A DNA stretch of 64,000 nucleotides, taken from assembly GCA_039090855.1 (NCBI GenBank), contig CM077011.1, positions 39,141,501 to 39,205,500 of the forward strand. The letters run 5' to 3'. Below, piece by piece: positions 1 to 10,666 of this stretch. Under the pieces are notes generated by a model that made no database searches, was not told where the DNA came from, and saw nothing but the letters and a program-made list of their open reading frames with translations. A program made the position numbers and the translations under genes. How positions within the stretch are numbered: the first letter of the stretch is position 1; each line of letters begins with the position of its first letter. The DNA is from Macrothele yani (lineage: Eukaryota; Arthropoda; Arachnida; Araneae; Macrothelidae).

Positions 1-940
1 TCAATAAATGCTATGTTGTGTTTCTCTTCTAGGTGTCCGGTGACGTTTTTCAATACAGTGTATATACACTAAAGAAAAATTAATGATATATCTACATATG
101 CATTTACACACATACTTAAGGTTCGTAATTTCCATTAGCGCGGAAAAGACTTCGATAAAAACTCTGAGTGCAGTAATCCCTCACCAGGGTGAAGCTACGA
201 CGTACAAGGAGGGTTACTGAGTGCAACCGATAATTTTCGCAGATTTCTGAGTACTACAGAAGAACGCACCTAAAATCTACCTTCATGATAATGAAAGTCA
301 ACCAATTCCCCTATTTGGTCGCATGACTGACTTTTCCTGACTTGTTCGACTGCCATACCTTGCCGAGATTTTAGGCATCTCGAACAGTTTCAACTTTGCT
401 TTGCAAGCAAAAGATATCACCACTTTTAATGTTTACGATAAAGTAACAGAGGTTTTAGCGAACATAGAATTATGGCAGAAACGCATCAGCAATCAAGACG
501 TCGAGAGCTTCACAACTCTGAACAATTTTATGCTTACGTCTGGGGGGAAAAATACAGGTACGCTCAGTTCTGATTGAGCCGTCAGTTTGGAATACAGGAC
601 TACGACTTGCAGATCGGAAAGTTGAAATGAGCTAGTCGAGTGTGGTTTCAAAGCGTTTATTTAATTTGCTATAACTAGCACATGTCTATGATATGAAAAG
701 AAGCTTACATAAATTTTACAAATAATGCTGGATTCCTTGCGAACACAAAGCAGATCGATGAACGAATTATCCAGCGTGGTTCTGTGTCTTCTTGAGCTTC
801 TTACATTCCTCATCACTTGCTCTTGCCTCTCGCTTCCATTTTCTCCACTTTTGCTTGCGTTCATTCTGCGAATTCCGCAGCATTTTCGAAAATATTAATT
901 CGTTCACACTAAAACAATTTTTTCAAAATTTAGTTTAAAC
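1..940. other. No recognised feature
   Basis: AT-rich DNA without a recognisable coding region or repeat. A 15-bp palindromic stretch made of cagtgtatatacact lies near 55-69. It resembles the TA-flanked ends of the Tc1-like elements elsewhere in the window, but no transposase or second terminus accompanies it. Short open frames here have no family resemblance I can name. Confidence 0.5.
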
Positions 941-944
941 AACT

Positions 945-1199
945 GCAATATGTTCTTTATATATATTTGAATAGATCTCGTCGAGAGCTTTAAAACGATA
1001 CCACGCACAGTCATTTCGCACTCACGGTTGTCTAGATAAATCGTTGTACTCTCAAAAGTGTTCACCGGTTCCCAAGAAAACAAATTTTAAATGTGCAGTT
1101 CAAACCACAGCGATATGCCCTTCTTATATTTGAATAGATCTGGCCGAGAGCTTTAAAACGATACCACTCACAGTCGCGTTATGCTCACGGTTGCCGAGA
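945..1199. repeat. Diverged direct duplication, about 167-bp period
   Basis: Two blocks, about 945-1037 and 1112-1199, share the same order of words: a 'atatttgaatagatct' core, 'cgagagctttaaaacgatacc', a 'cacagtc' word and 'ctcacggttg'. They differ by scattered substitutions and small indels, so this is an old local duplication. No coding frame or tRNA-like box is visible. A shorter echo, 'gtcgagagctt', occurs near 500. Confidence 0.7.
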
Positions 1200-1251
1200 T
1201 GAACTGAGTCAAACCTGGCGGCCACATCTAGAAATATTTCATCACTTCCCC

Positions 1252-2105
1252 CGCGCACAGAGAGAAAGAGAGAGAGGGAGCGTCGCGCTCACGATGTATT
1301 GCGCAGTACGCGAATTGGACTTCATGCTGTTTACGAATATGCTAACACGATTAGTGTGCGGCACGTGTTTTTAACACTACAATGATTTCAGTTGGGCCCT
1401 ATTTTTGTCACAGGCGGTCGGCCGTTTGTCGCCCCGTACTATCCACGGAGTTAGACGTAGTCCTACGTCAAAAAATATCGAATCTGATAATGGAAGACTT
1501 CGAAGAGCACACAGATGACCTTTGCGAGTAGTTAAAAGATATTTTTCAGTACCAGAGAGAGAATTTGAGCGGATTAAGAACGCCGTTATACGCATAGAAC
1601 ACCTCAAAAATATCAATCGTGAGCTTTTTTCAAACGAGACGGATAAGGACTTGTTTGAAAGGTACCGATGAAGTTCATATTCAGGGAAAAATAGTTAATT
1701 GATTTTGGCTCCATCTATAGTAGAATAATCAGGACTCACTGACCTATCAGCGAAGTATTGCTGCTATACCCTCAACTTTTAACGGAGATGTTGAGTTTAC
1801 AACATTTGTTAGCCTGAAAGTACCGAACAGAAATCGGCTGAACTTGGTGCCGTATATGAGATTAAAACTCTCCATGTAGGAACCGTATTTATCTTCACTG
1901 GTGTCTGAAAGAAAGCAGTTACATTCTTTGCATAGATGTATGCTTTTGGATAAAAAACCATTGACTCTTCCGGGAGCAAGCATCCCATTGTAATGAAACA
2001 GAAGCACATTGTGAAGCAACAGATAAAGAAGTGTCAAACGAAACTGTGGTGTTGTTCTGTGTGAGATTGTGCTAAGAGTTCTGTAATTTCTGTGTAAGAC
2101 CTCCA
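1252..2105. other. No recognised gene; short GA-rich tract
   Basis: A purine-rich run of GA repeats occupies about 1258-1283. The rest of the interval holds short overlapping frames on the minus strand with no recognisable domain. I see no TIR, target-site duplication or tRNA-like box. Confidence 0.4.
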
Positions 2106-2109
2106 ATAT

Positions 2110-2960
2110 TCCTTAATGGCAGCAGCTTACATCCCAACATGTTCTATGCATGCTCAAATGGAGAGCGATCCGGGATCTGGTTGGCAAAGGGAAGGTTGCA
2201 ACACTACGGTGGAACTCCAGACAGATGCGAGCCATGTGTGTGCTGGAATTTTCCTGCTAGTAAATGGCTCCTGGCAGACATGATATAAAACACAACATGA
2301 CGGGTCGTGGAATTTCTTGGACATACCGGCCTGCTGTTAAAGTCCCTGTTACCACAAGCAGGGACATTTAGGTGTTATAGATGATGACTTCCCACACTAT
2401 AAGACCCCTAGTGATAGCAGCGTGCCACTTCACAGCTCCGTCAGCATGTGAGCGCTGCCCAGTTCTACTCCCTATGCGACTGCACTGGTCATCCGCTACA
2501 CGGAAGAAGTGATTTGTGTCACTAAAAATGATGCGATGCCAGTCGGAGGCCTACCATGATTCCTGGTCACGACACCACTTCAGACAGAGCCACCAGTTTA
2601 GGGTAGTCAATGGAAGACGTCCGAAGTGCGACGATAATGGAGCTCCTGCCTCTGCAAGACTTCTCCTAATGGTGGTGATGATACATATGCTCCATGGAGG
2701 CAGCTACATCTTGCTGGACGGTGGACAGAGAAGCCATGGAAGCGGTTCTGGCTTGTCTGACTATGAGATGATCCTCTCTCTCTCAGTTGTCGGCTTGGGC
2801 CCGCAAGAATCTTCTCGGCGCTAATGCGTGCCTTTACGTACCCACTGCTTTCAACACCGTCTCACTGCTGTAGTACTACGATTCAGATTGTGAGCGATTC
2901 GTCAACACGACCAACCTGTTTTCCGCAGCCCCAAGATGCTGCCTCTCTCAAATGTACTCA
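2110..2960 (-). pseudogene. Degenerate Tc1-like transposase remnant
   Basis: Read on the minus strand, the segment from about 2560 down to 2200 gives the order typical of a Tc1-family DDE catalytic core. There is a 'DWHRIIFSDTNHFF' first-aspartate region, a 'GQRSHAD' word, a 'GLIVWEVI' word matching the usual MVWGAI block, and a 'GTLTAGRYVQEI' word. Frames shift and stops intervene, and the third catalytic block (NPIEH-WD) is not found. The N-terminal helix-turn-helix region, expected at about 2560-3000, is only faintly visible. No TIR pair was identified, so element borders are unknown. It is a dead fragment of a family different from the other Tc1 copies in this window. Confidence 0.7.
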
Positions 2961-3179
2961 GTTATTTGACGAGACATATTAGGGCATCACCGTGCTATGA
3001 TTAGCTGCAAAGGAAGTTAACGCACTTGCTAATGCAGTCACAATGCTCACAGAGATGATCTGATGACTCTTATCAACATCTCTGCGGTCTTTTAACGACA
3101 AAGAAGTCCATTTGCGGTAAAACTCCTGTCATTTACATGTTAGTCCACGTTTATCGGCGTGCGCAGGTGTTTAAAAATA

Positions 3180-4061
3180 CGAGGTGTCTATTAATAAAGT
3201 ATACAGCTTCAGTATGCTATTAAAACAATACGATAGAAGAAAACTTACTTTAAACGTCACGTCAAGAGACGTGGCAAGTGTTAAAGTTTGTTAAGTCAGA
3301 TGATAGGTGGCGCCAGATGTCTTATGTAACGAAAAATCTCGTCAAACACGGAATCCAACAGACATAGCTTCCCCAGTAGAGAAAGCAGCGTACGTGTTGG
3401 AGAGTCAACAAGCACGCTGCTTTCTTCAGAACCGTGTACAAGAGACAGCCGCCGACACGAAGCAGCCCGAAGGTTAATGTCTGGGCTGGTCAAATGGAAG
3501 ACAAAGCGATAGGGCCCGTTTTCTTCGCTGAACCAACAGTTATTGGCACAACGTACCTGGACATGTTAGAACAATTCGCCATTCTGCAATTCCAGGATAT
3601 TCAAGACATCGTTTACCAGCAAGATGGAGTGCATCCCCACTGGTATTTGGATTTACGTAGACCTTAGACCACCATTTTTTAGGGCGTTGGATTTGTCGTG
3701 GGGATGCGAAGGCATGGCCACCCCGTTCTTCTGATATTACCCCATGTGATCTTTTTCTTTGGGCTTTATTAAGGACACTGTGTGCAAGAAAATGTTTATA
3801 TCTATCACTGAGCTCAAAGAACGTATTACTGCAGCAATCTTCCTTGCCACACCTGACATTCTGCAGCGTACGTGGGTGGAACTGGACTATACTTTAGGCA
3901 TCCTGCGAGCAACCAATGGAGCACACGTGGAGCACTACTGACTTTTTAAAAAAAGCGTTCACAGTTACCATGTGTTTTGACATTAAAGGTAAGCTTTCAC
4001 TTATTATAGGTTTTTTTTCAGTAGCATTCTGAAGTTGTATACTTAATTTATGGACACCCTG
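3180..4061 (+). mobile_element. Mariner-like element with internal deletion
   Basis: Imperfect terminal inverted repeats bound an 882-bp unit. The left end at 3180 (cgaggtgtctattaataaag) matches the reverse complement of the right end at 4061 for about 45 bases with scattered mismatches. Both ends share the 'aagtatacarcttcag' word. TA dinucleotides flank the unit at 3178-3179 and 4062-4063, as expected for Tc1/mariner insertion. Intact relatives are about 1.3 kb, so roughly the N-terminal third of the transposase is missing. Confidence 0.75.
3434..3941 (+). pseudogene. Mariner-like transposase, C-terminal part
   Basis: The frame from 3434 encodes 'KVNVWAGQ', 'GPVFFAEPTVIGTTYLDMLEQF' in two blocks, and 'YQQDGVHPHWYLD', the second catalytic aspartate region of mariner-type transposases. 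After a frameshift near 3660 the bases still spell a WIGRG-like word, then 'PPRSSDITPCDLFLW' (third catalytic block), and finally a tail ending in 'RATNGAHVEHY' before a stop at about 3941. The N-terminal DNA-binding domain and first aspartate are not recognisable. The frameshift and deletion make it non-functional. Confidence 0.8.
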
Positions 4062-4184
4062 TATATTTTATGTGTTTCATACATACTTAATTCATTGAAT
4101 AAAAAAATAAATACTTTTCAAGTGTCAGAAGTTTTGGTATAAATAGCTTTCAATTATAATTTTCCTTCCCTTAAATATACACTG

Positions 4185-4409
4185 TGCCGCCCCGGTGGCG
4201 CAGTGGTCTAAGGCGCTGGTCTCTGATCATTCGTCCGTAAGGGGCCCGGGTTCGAATCCCGGTGAGGCATGGATGTTGTGTTTGTCCTACGGCACTGGCT
4301 CTCTCCCTTCCCTGGAACCAGTGACCCTAAATTAGGGACGGGCGACTGCTTATAGCCCATTGAGTTGCTCACGGTGGTCGTTAAACCTCCAATCAAAAAA
4401 AAAAAATAT
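4185..4409 (+). mobile_element. tRNA-derived SINE (SINE-A)
   Basis: A tRNA-like head contains an A box (gtggcgcagtgg, 4194-4205) and a B box (ggttcgaatcc, about 4249-4259). A tRNA-unrelated body follows ('tgcttatagcccattgag', 'ctcacggtggtcgttaaacc'), then an A-rich tail at about 4395-4406. The 10-bp direct repeat atatacactg at 4175-4184 and 4410-4419 is a target-site duplication. Three more copies or pieces of the same family occur at 8151-8236, 8243-8463 and 29814-30030. Confidence 0.88.
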
Positions 4410-4419
4410 ATATACACTG

Positions 4420-4808
4420 AAAACTTAGGATCTAATTGGCCACTGTGTTTTGCGCTTTGTCTCAGCGGACCACGACGCGAGGGTGCGTCTAAACAGGAAT
4501 TAAGCCTAGGCAATACAAGAGAAGAAACATGGGTCATAAAATATTTAACATGATTGTACAGTTGGTGCAGCGCTGCAGCTTGATCACATGTTTGACGCAT
4601 GAACTGTCCTGGTAATGAATAATCAAAAGCATGGTGCCCTTTTGTGTTTCTGATCGTCTACACTTGCATGTGTATATTTATCTTGACCTCCGACCTAATG
4701 GATAAACGGAAGAACCTGTTTTCCACAAACACTTTGCTCAGACGAAAAAACAACAACATTCTTTCACTTCAAAGTAAGCTCGGAAATATTATCCCATGGC
4801 CCCAAAAT
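4420..4808. other. No recognised feature
   Basis: Unique-looking AT-rich spacer between SINE-A and Tc1 element B. No coding frame with family resemblance and no repeat structure is visible. Confidence 0.5.
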
Positions 4809-5575
4809 TACGCTGAAATACCAAAGGTCATGAGATACGTACCTAGTATCGTATAGGACCTACTGTAGTCCGGCTAAGTGTAGCAACTTGACGTGGCATC
4901 GATTCCAGAAGTGGTCGGAAGACTTCTGGAGAGATGTTGAGTCATGCTGTCTGAACAGCCGCTCACAGTTCCCTGGTATTTGTAGGTGCCAGATATCGGG
5001 TGCGAATGAAAATTTTCACAACGTCCCATAAGTGCTCTATTGGGTTCATAGCGGGCGAAACTGGTGGCCCCAGCATCCCTCGGAACTGTCCAGAATGCTC
5101 CTCGAACCAACTTTGAACAACTTGGGCCCGTTGACATGATTCATCGTCCGCCTGGAATATCCCATCGTTGTTGGGATACATGAAGACCGAGAAGGGCTGT
5201 AAATGGTCACCCAGCAGAGCAGCAAAGCGAGTACCGGTTAATGATGTGTTTAGGAGGACCAGAGGATCCAAACTGTGCCCCGTAAAGATATTCCACACAG
5301 GTATAGAACCACCACCAGCTTGCAGAGTGCTTTGTTGACAGCTTGGGTTCATGGGTTCTGCGCCACACCTTAACACTACCATGAACTCGTAAGAACCGGT
5401 AGCGTGATTCATCGGACTAAGCCACATGTTGCCAGTCTTCCAGGGTCCAATTGCCGTGTTCACGAGCCTAAGTGAGGCGCTGTGTCTGATATCGTGGTGT
5501 CAACAAAGGCAGTCTCGCAGGCCATCTGCTCACATACCCCATAGAAAATTACCCTGCACTGGCATAATGGATATA

Positions 5576-6719
5576 CACTGAAGAGCAATTGAATTAGAGG
5601 CAGCTGGAGTTATGTAAATGTAGTTCTGTGGGCAGCCCTGTAAACGGAAACGACATGACGTATGCAGCGATCCGACGGGAATCAGTAAGAGTCGGACGCA
5701 GTATGGGTAAGACGAAGGATCCAAGCTCATTTTATCTTGGGCAAATTGTCAGGGCCCGACAAATGGGTCACTCCATCTCGGAAATCTTGCAGGCACTGGG
5801 ATTTTCGCGAGCCACTGTGTCACGGGTGCACCGTGAGTACATCGAATCCGGAAAAACATCTCTGCGAGGGCCAACTGCCGTGGACAACAGCGTGTGGATG
5901 AGGGGGGTCATCGTCAGCTAGCTCGCATTGTAACAGCGGATAGACGGGCCACAGTTCAAGAAATCACTCGGCAATTTAACGCTGGTGCACAAAAACGTAT
6001 TAGCAGCCACACCATCCAGAACCATCTCCTCGCTATGGGGTACAGAAGCCATCGTCCCACGAGGGTACCGTTGCTGACCTCACATCACAAGGTGCAAGGA
6101 TTAGCACAGGCGCGGGAACATCTCCACTGGACCCTAGACATGTGGAAAATGTTGCCTGGACTGATGAGTAGATATTCACGTTGGTACATGCGGACGGCAG
6201 GATACGAGTACGGCGCAAACCGCATGGAGCGATGGAACCTTCTTACCAGGAGGGTACTCTTAAAGCTGGTGGGGGTGGGATTCTCGTCTGGGGACTGTTT
6301 ACGTGGACTGAAATGGGACCCCTGGTGAGTGTGACATCGTCTCTCACATGTCAACGTTACCGGGATATCCTGGACTACCATTTGCTCCCGTTTGTGTGTC
6401 TTCAATATCCCACTGGGGACCTCATCCTGCAACAAGACAATGAAGCTCTCCAATTGCATCCGAATGGTTGGATTAACACTCCACCGAGGTGACCTCGCTT
6501 CCTTGGCCAGCTAGGTCACCTTACCTCAGCACATCTGTGATGCCCTCGAGAGAGATGACCCCCCTCCATGAAATCTTTGTGGTCGTGGATCCGTATGGCT
6601 TCCGAACGCTTCCGGTATCTTGTCGAGTCCATACCGAGACGAATCGCCGCCGTCATCAGGGCGAAAGGTGGTGCTACACAGTACTAGACAGGTATTTCTA
6701 ATTCAATTGCTCTTCAGTG
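5576..6719 (+). mobile_element. Tc1-like element, family A copy A1
   Basis: Terminal inverted repeats cactgaagagcaattgaatt at 5576 and its complement ending at 6719 are nearly perfect. They are flanked by a duplicated TA at 5574-5575 and 6720-6721. Three other copies of the family are present at 11854-13074, 39479-40740 and 41867-43078. At 1144 bp this copy is slightly shorter than its sisters because of internal deletions in the 3' half. It lies inside the transposase gene of element B. Confidence 0.93.
5704..6686 (+). pseudogene. Tc1-like transposase, A1 copy (frameshifted)
   Basis: The start at 5704 gives 'MGKTKD', shared by all family A copies, then the helix-turn-helix segment ('MGHSISEILQALGFSRATVSRVHREYI'). 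The frame shifts near 5890. The next frame carries 'TVQEITRQFNAGAQKRISSHTIQNHL' and 'YRSHRPTRVPLL'. A stop replaces the serine in the first catalytic block (TDE*). After another shift the core resumes with 'GGGGILVWGLFTW' and 'LILQQDNEALQ', in which the residues after the second aspartate are altered. The third block is scrambled near 6520. At least three frame breaks make it non-coding. Confidence 0.88.
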
Positions 6720-7166
6720 TATCTTTGGTACCTCCTGCGTTGAATGTGGATGCTACTTGAGCCAGTGTCGCTTTTCTGTTGGCATGGGCAATTCTGGTCA
6801 GACGCCGCTGGTCACGGCCATTCAGCACCCGTGGTCGGCCACTGCGCTGTCCATGGTGGATGGTAATGCCTTCCATGAGGTATTCTTGGTACACACGTGA
6901 CACCATGGATCGAAGAATGTTGAATGTTCGCACAACTTCGGAAATTGAATGTACCATCCGTCTGGTTCCCACTACCATGCCTCGTTCAAACTCAAATAAT
7001 TCACGTAGGCTTGCCATAATCCTACTGGCGGTTGTTCAACCTGACTAACGAGATCACACCTCACAAACTGATAAAAATCGTGGCGTGCGTCGAAGCCTTT
7101 ATACAACGGTAGCGCCAGTTAAAAATTTGCACACTGCTGTCCCATGACTTTTCGCACTTCAGTGTA

Positions 7167-8120
7167 TTGCCTTCATCATTAAAGCCTTGCATTTCGGATG
7201 TAGTGAACTAAGAAAATGTTATGACATTTGGAGCGATAATCTATGTCTCACAAATTCTAATATCGCCTTTATATTCGCACATGTGTGACAAACAATAATC
7301 AGGCGTAATTTTAATATCTGGGCGTGACTTCATCCTCGCTAAGGACTTTGCATTTCAGCACATTTTTCAAGTATTGAGGATATTCTAAATGAAGAATAAC
7401 ACAGTTCTTGTTAACATTAGATGAAAGATACGGAGTGCGCTTGAGAATGTTATATACATGATTAGATGTATATACAAAGAGACAGGTTACTCTGGGTACC
7501 GCAGCTGATGAGAATTGAATTTATATCAAAACTTCAAATACACAAGGCAAACAGAGCGCAAGGACGCACAAATATCTAAGTTTGAGTTCATTACTGGACA
7601 CCTCACATATTTGTTATAATGTACGGAATGTTTTAATATTAATTTCTGCGCTGGATCAAGCCCACTAGCTTCGAAAAAATTAACGGGAATGATTGCTTGT
7701 GTTTTAGATTTCTGTGTGCTGTATATAAATGGCGAAAAGACATTCTGGAAATTCTGCTTTCCGGAACATTAAACACTCACGTAAACTGATGACTATTTGC
7801 ACTTTGAATGTTTAAACTGTTTGCCTTCATTAAAGTATCTGCATTCAGCAAGCACCAAGTCGCTGAGCAATAGGGATACGTGTTGTTGCCATATTTTGCT
7901 CGGAAATTCATAACTGATTCCAAATTATTATTTGGCCAGCCGTCATGATGACTTCATTAACTATGCGAATGACTTCATCAACGATGCAAAATGATTTGGT
8001 TTCTAGAAACGACCAGCATTTCAAATCTAGCTGATGATCTGCTTTCTGAAGCAAGAACCTTACATAATTATTTCTGAAAACTCGAGTGGAAAATTGTATT
8101 TATTTTGTTGGTTTGGCTAT
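7167..8120. other. No recognised feature
   Basis: AT-rich sequence following the TA that borders element B. No coding frame, inverted repeat or tRNA-like box was recognised. Confidence 0.45.
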
Positions 8121-8150
8121 CACAACAAGAAAAGGGGATACCACACAATT

Positions 8151-8236
8151 TTTTTTTTTCGGTCGGAGGGGAAGGAGTAGGAGTAACGACCGATGTGAGC
8201 AGTTCGATGAGCTATAAGCAGTCGCCCGTGCTTAAT
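8151..8236 (-). mobile_element. SINE-A fragment, 3' part, inverted
   Basis: A run of T at 8151-8160 followed by 'aacgaccgatgtgagcagtt' and 'ataagcagtcgcccgtgctt' is the complement of the 3' body and A tail of SINE-A. The tRNA-like head is missing. It abuts, in the opposite orientation, the next SINE-A copy only a few bases away. Confidence 0.75.
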
Positions 8237-8242
8237 TTAGGA

Positions 8243-8463
8243 CTTCCACCCCATTGGCGCAGTGGTCTAAGCTATGGATTCTGATCATTCGTACGAGTTG
8301 GGTCCTGGTTCGAATTCCGGTGAGACATGGATGTTGCGTTTGTCTTATGGTACTGGCCCTCTCTATTCTCTAGAACCAGTGGCCCTAAATTATAGGCACC
8401 GCCGACTGCTTACATCCCATTGATTTGCTCACGGTGGTCACTAAATATCTAACCAAAAAAAAA
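8243..8463 (+). mobile_element. tRNA-derived SINE (SINE-A), diverged copy
   Basis: The A box is ttggcgcagtgg near 8253 and the B box ggttcgaattc near 8309. The body matches the copy at 4185 over its whole length with many substitutions, and it ends in an A tail at about 8455-8463. The head is more decayed than in the 4185 copy. Together with the inverted fragment at 8151 it forms an imperfect head-to-head pair. Confidence 0.82.
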
Positions 8464-8465
8464 AA

Positions 8466-8600
8466 AGATAAACAAGAAAGATGACACCGAATTTTCGGGT
8501 GTAATGAGCACGTCTTTTGAATTCGTTCTCACGCTAATTAAGTTTATCAAAACCATTCAAAGTCAATGGAACCGATATGGAAGACAAAAGTATCTGGCTG
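8466..8600 (+). repeat. Dispersed repeat shared with 57107-57232
   Basis: The segment starting 'aaacaagaaagatgacaccg' and running through 'gtaatgagcacg' to 'atggaacc' reappears at about 57107-57232 with roughly three quarters of bases conserved. Neither copy encodes a recognisable protein or has a tRNA-like box. It is an unclassified interspersed repeat. Confidence 0.6.
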
Positions 8601-9369
8601 AAGAAAGACATTTTTTAATGGGGTGTTTAATCCCGCAGATATTGCTGCAAACGGAATCGTGAGCTTACGCCCTCTGGTTGCATACTTTAAGCAGAAATTA
8701 ACCCTCATGCCCCCTTGTGGCCAAACCATTCTTTACCAAATAGTAAACATTTTATAGAAACCATTTCCCATCAGGAACTGTACGCGATACAGTCACTAGC
8801 GCCAACTACGGGGGTGCTCAAGGGCTTGAACACCCCTTGAAATCTTTTGGGGGAGGGGGGCGGGCTGCACCTCACCCCTCCCATTTTTTGTTATACAGGG
8901 TGTATAGGAAAGTCCTTAAACAGGGAAATAACTTTTGAACGCAAAATACTAGAGTTGTGGAAGTAGTGTGTACATATAGTAAAGTGACTATGTTCTATCA
9001 GATGAGACCGATTCCAGTTAGCGATCCTATAGCGAGAACCAAGAGAGATAGCGAAAAAAAGTCAATAGCAAACGTGTAGAGCGTCACCGATTTAGTATGA
9101 AATGAAGCCCTAAATTCACCAAACTCTTCAATAGAAGTCCGGAAATGCAGATCTCTCGGTATCCGGTCACCGGCATAAATACGTCACTCATCGTGTGCAG
9201 AAGTGTGGCATTATAAGGTGATGTAAATTTACTAATAAAACTAATACATGTACGTGTCAGCAAGGTACAATTTATTATGTACTGTACAGTTAAGTAGTAG
9301 GAAATTTATACAGCAATAGGACATTATGAAGAAGAAAAACACAAAATAATGTTCTAGAATTCCAAAATG

Positions 9370-10666
9370 TCAGTACTAATACTAAAGGATTCGCGATGTG
9401 TCCACCATCGGCAGCAATACACATCTGTATTCGAGCTAAAACTTCTTGTTGGACGTTTTGCAGCATTTTCGGTGTTACGTTACTGAATGCTTGGATAATA
9501 CGGGCCCTTCACGTTCACTGCTAAAAATGTTGTGGTAGTTTGCACTAAAAAGTGATGCTACAGCAGCTGCACCACTTTTTTAGAAAAAGATGCACCATTC
9601 ATTCTGTGGTGCATAATAAATACAGAAACATGGTGCAACCTTTTTCCATAACGTAGTGAAAGGTAGAACCACGTTGTTGGGTTTTGTTCACAAAATGCGA
9701 TGGCGTATCTTTTCTCAGAAGCTGGTGCAGCTGGAGTAGCACCACTTTTTGGTGCAACCTACCATAAAATTTTTAACAGTGTAACCCCACAAGAAGAAGT
9801 CCAATGGGGTTAGTTCAGGTGACCTCGGTGGTCACTTATCATTACCTCCATAACCGTTAATCCTGTGCTCGAAAGTGTCCAACAAAAAGCTTCGCACTGA
9901 CGCCAGCTGATGTGGTGGGGCGCCGTCATGCTGAAAGCACACAGAACGCAGATGGATTAACGGCAAGTCATCTAGGAAATCAAGTACTGTTGTTTGCAAT
10001 AGCTCCAGGTATCTTCGTCCCAATAAGGTTCCATCGTAGAACTCCTATGAGGCTAGTGTCCCAAATCCCGCACCAGATATTAAGGGACCACCACACCTGA
10101 TGATGAATTTCTTGTTGCCATGGTGGGTTTTCAAGTGCCCAATAGTGCGCGTTGTCTCGGTTTAAAACCCGACTGCGATCGAATTCCGCCTCTTCCGTCC
10201 ACAAAACGTTAGTCAAAAAATCCGGCTGTTCATCCACTGTGTTCATCACGAAGTTGCACCAGTCGTAACGTCTCTGATAATCTCCTGTCAGCAACGCTTG
10301 CGTTAGTGTTGCACTGTACGGGTGAGCTTGGAATTCACGCAAAATTTTCCATACACGACCAAATGTAAGGCCACACGTCGCACTGATGTCTCTCGTACTG
10401 CAGTGTGGGTGAGCTAGCGCTTAGGCCAAGACGTCTACTGGCTGCACGTGCACACCTGCAAGCGTCGGCCTACCTGAACGGGAACGACTTCTAATGCTCC
10501 CGGTTTCTCTCAGCTGGTGAACGACATTGATGATAGTAGCCGCAGTAGGATGAGAACGATTAGGGAAACGTAATACATATCGGCGTGCTGCCTCTCTTGC
10601 CCGACGACCGCATTTCCGGTACAACATAACCATCTCGCAGTACTCCTCGTCGGAATTACTAGCCAT
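9370..10666 (-). pseudogene. Mariner-related transposase inside the long-TIR element
   Basis: From the start at 10666 the frame reads 'MASNSDEEYCEMVMLYRKCG', then 'EAARRYVLRFPNR' and 'LRETGSIRSRSRSGRP', the N-terminal helix-turn-helix region of this mariner relative. It is lost after about 10421 and resumes near 10342 with 'HPYSATLTQALL', 'NVLWTEEAEF' (first acidic residue region), 'NAHYWALENP', then 'VCFQHDGAPPH' (second aspartate). The block 'PPRSPELTPLDFFLWGY' (third) runs up to the MITE at 9781. Beyond the MITE the frame continues at 9515 with 'NVTPKMLQNV' and 'CIAADGGHIANPL'. Frameshifts and the MITE inactivate it. Confidence 0.82.
9516..9781. mobile_element. MITE nested in mariner-related transposase
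   Basis: A 266-bp non-coding unit has about 60-bp terminal inverted repeats starting 'cactgctaaaaatg' at 9516 and, in complement, 'cactgttaaaaatt' at 9781. The arms match at roughly 85 percent. It sits between the 'FFLWGY' and 'SNVTPKML' segments of the host transposase, which read on either side. The right flank is TA and the left flank tt, so a TA duplication may have mutated. The same first dozen terminal bases occur at 23274. Confidence 0.8.

Larger units (their letters stand above)
4843..7017 (-). pseudogene. Tc1-like transposase of element B (interrupted)
   Basis: The start is taken at 7017, giving an N-terminal paired helix-turn-helix region ('FERGMVVGTRRM', 'STVSRVYQEYL'-like, 'GQRSGRPRVLNGRDQRR'). 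The frame is interrupted at 6721 by element A1 and resumes at 5573 with a 'MGYVSRWPARLPLLTPR' block. The first catalytic block reads 'VA*SDESRYRF', followed by 'GGGSIPVW'. The second-aspartate region is degraded ('FQADDESCQRA' where QQDNAPCHRA is usual). The third is 'MNPIEHLWDVV', and a C-terminal 'SPEVFRPLLESMPRQVA' ends at a stop near 4843. Several stops and one frameshift in addition to the insertion show it is inactive. Confidence 0.83.
4811..7164 (-). mobile_element. Tc1-like element B, split by nested Tc1 copy A1
   Basis: The right end, read inward from 7164, is cactgaagtgcgaaaagtca. The left end from 4811 is cgctgaaataccaaaggtca. They align as terminal inverted repeats, each next to a TA. 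Removing the nested element 5576-6719 and one TA copy leaves about 1208 bp, the normal size for a Tc1 element. The transposase reads on the minus strand and runs in frame from one side of the insertion to the other. The left TIR and interior carry many substitutions, so B is the older of the two. Confidence 0.85.

Noticed and set aside
661..864. 67-codon minus-strand frame as a small gene
   Set aside because: No family resemblance, no conserved composition and no regulatory context. Frames of this length are expected by chance.
2516..2824. 102-codon plus-strand frame as a protein
   Set aside because: It overlaps the minus-strand Tc1-like remnant and looks like an antisense shadow of that former coding sequence.
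4208..4600. 130-codon minus-strand frame
   Set aside because: It runs through the SINE-A copy in antisense. The similar peptide at 29791-30144 arises from another SINE-A copy, so the recurrence reflects the repeat and not a gene.
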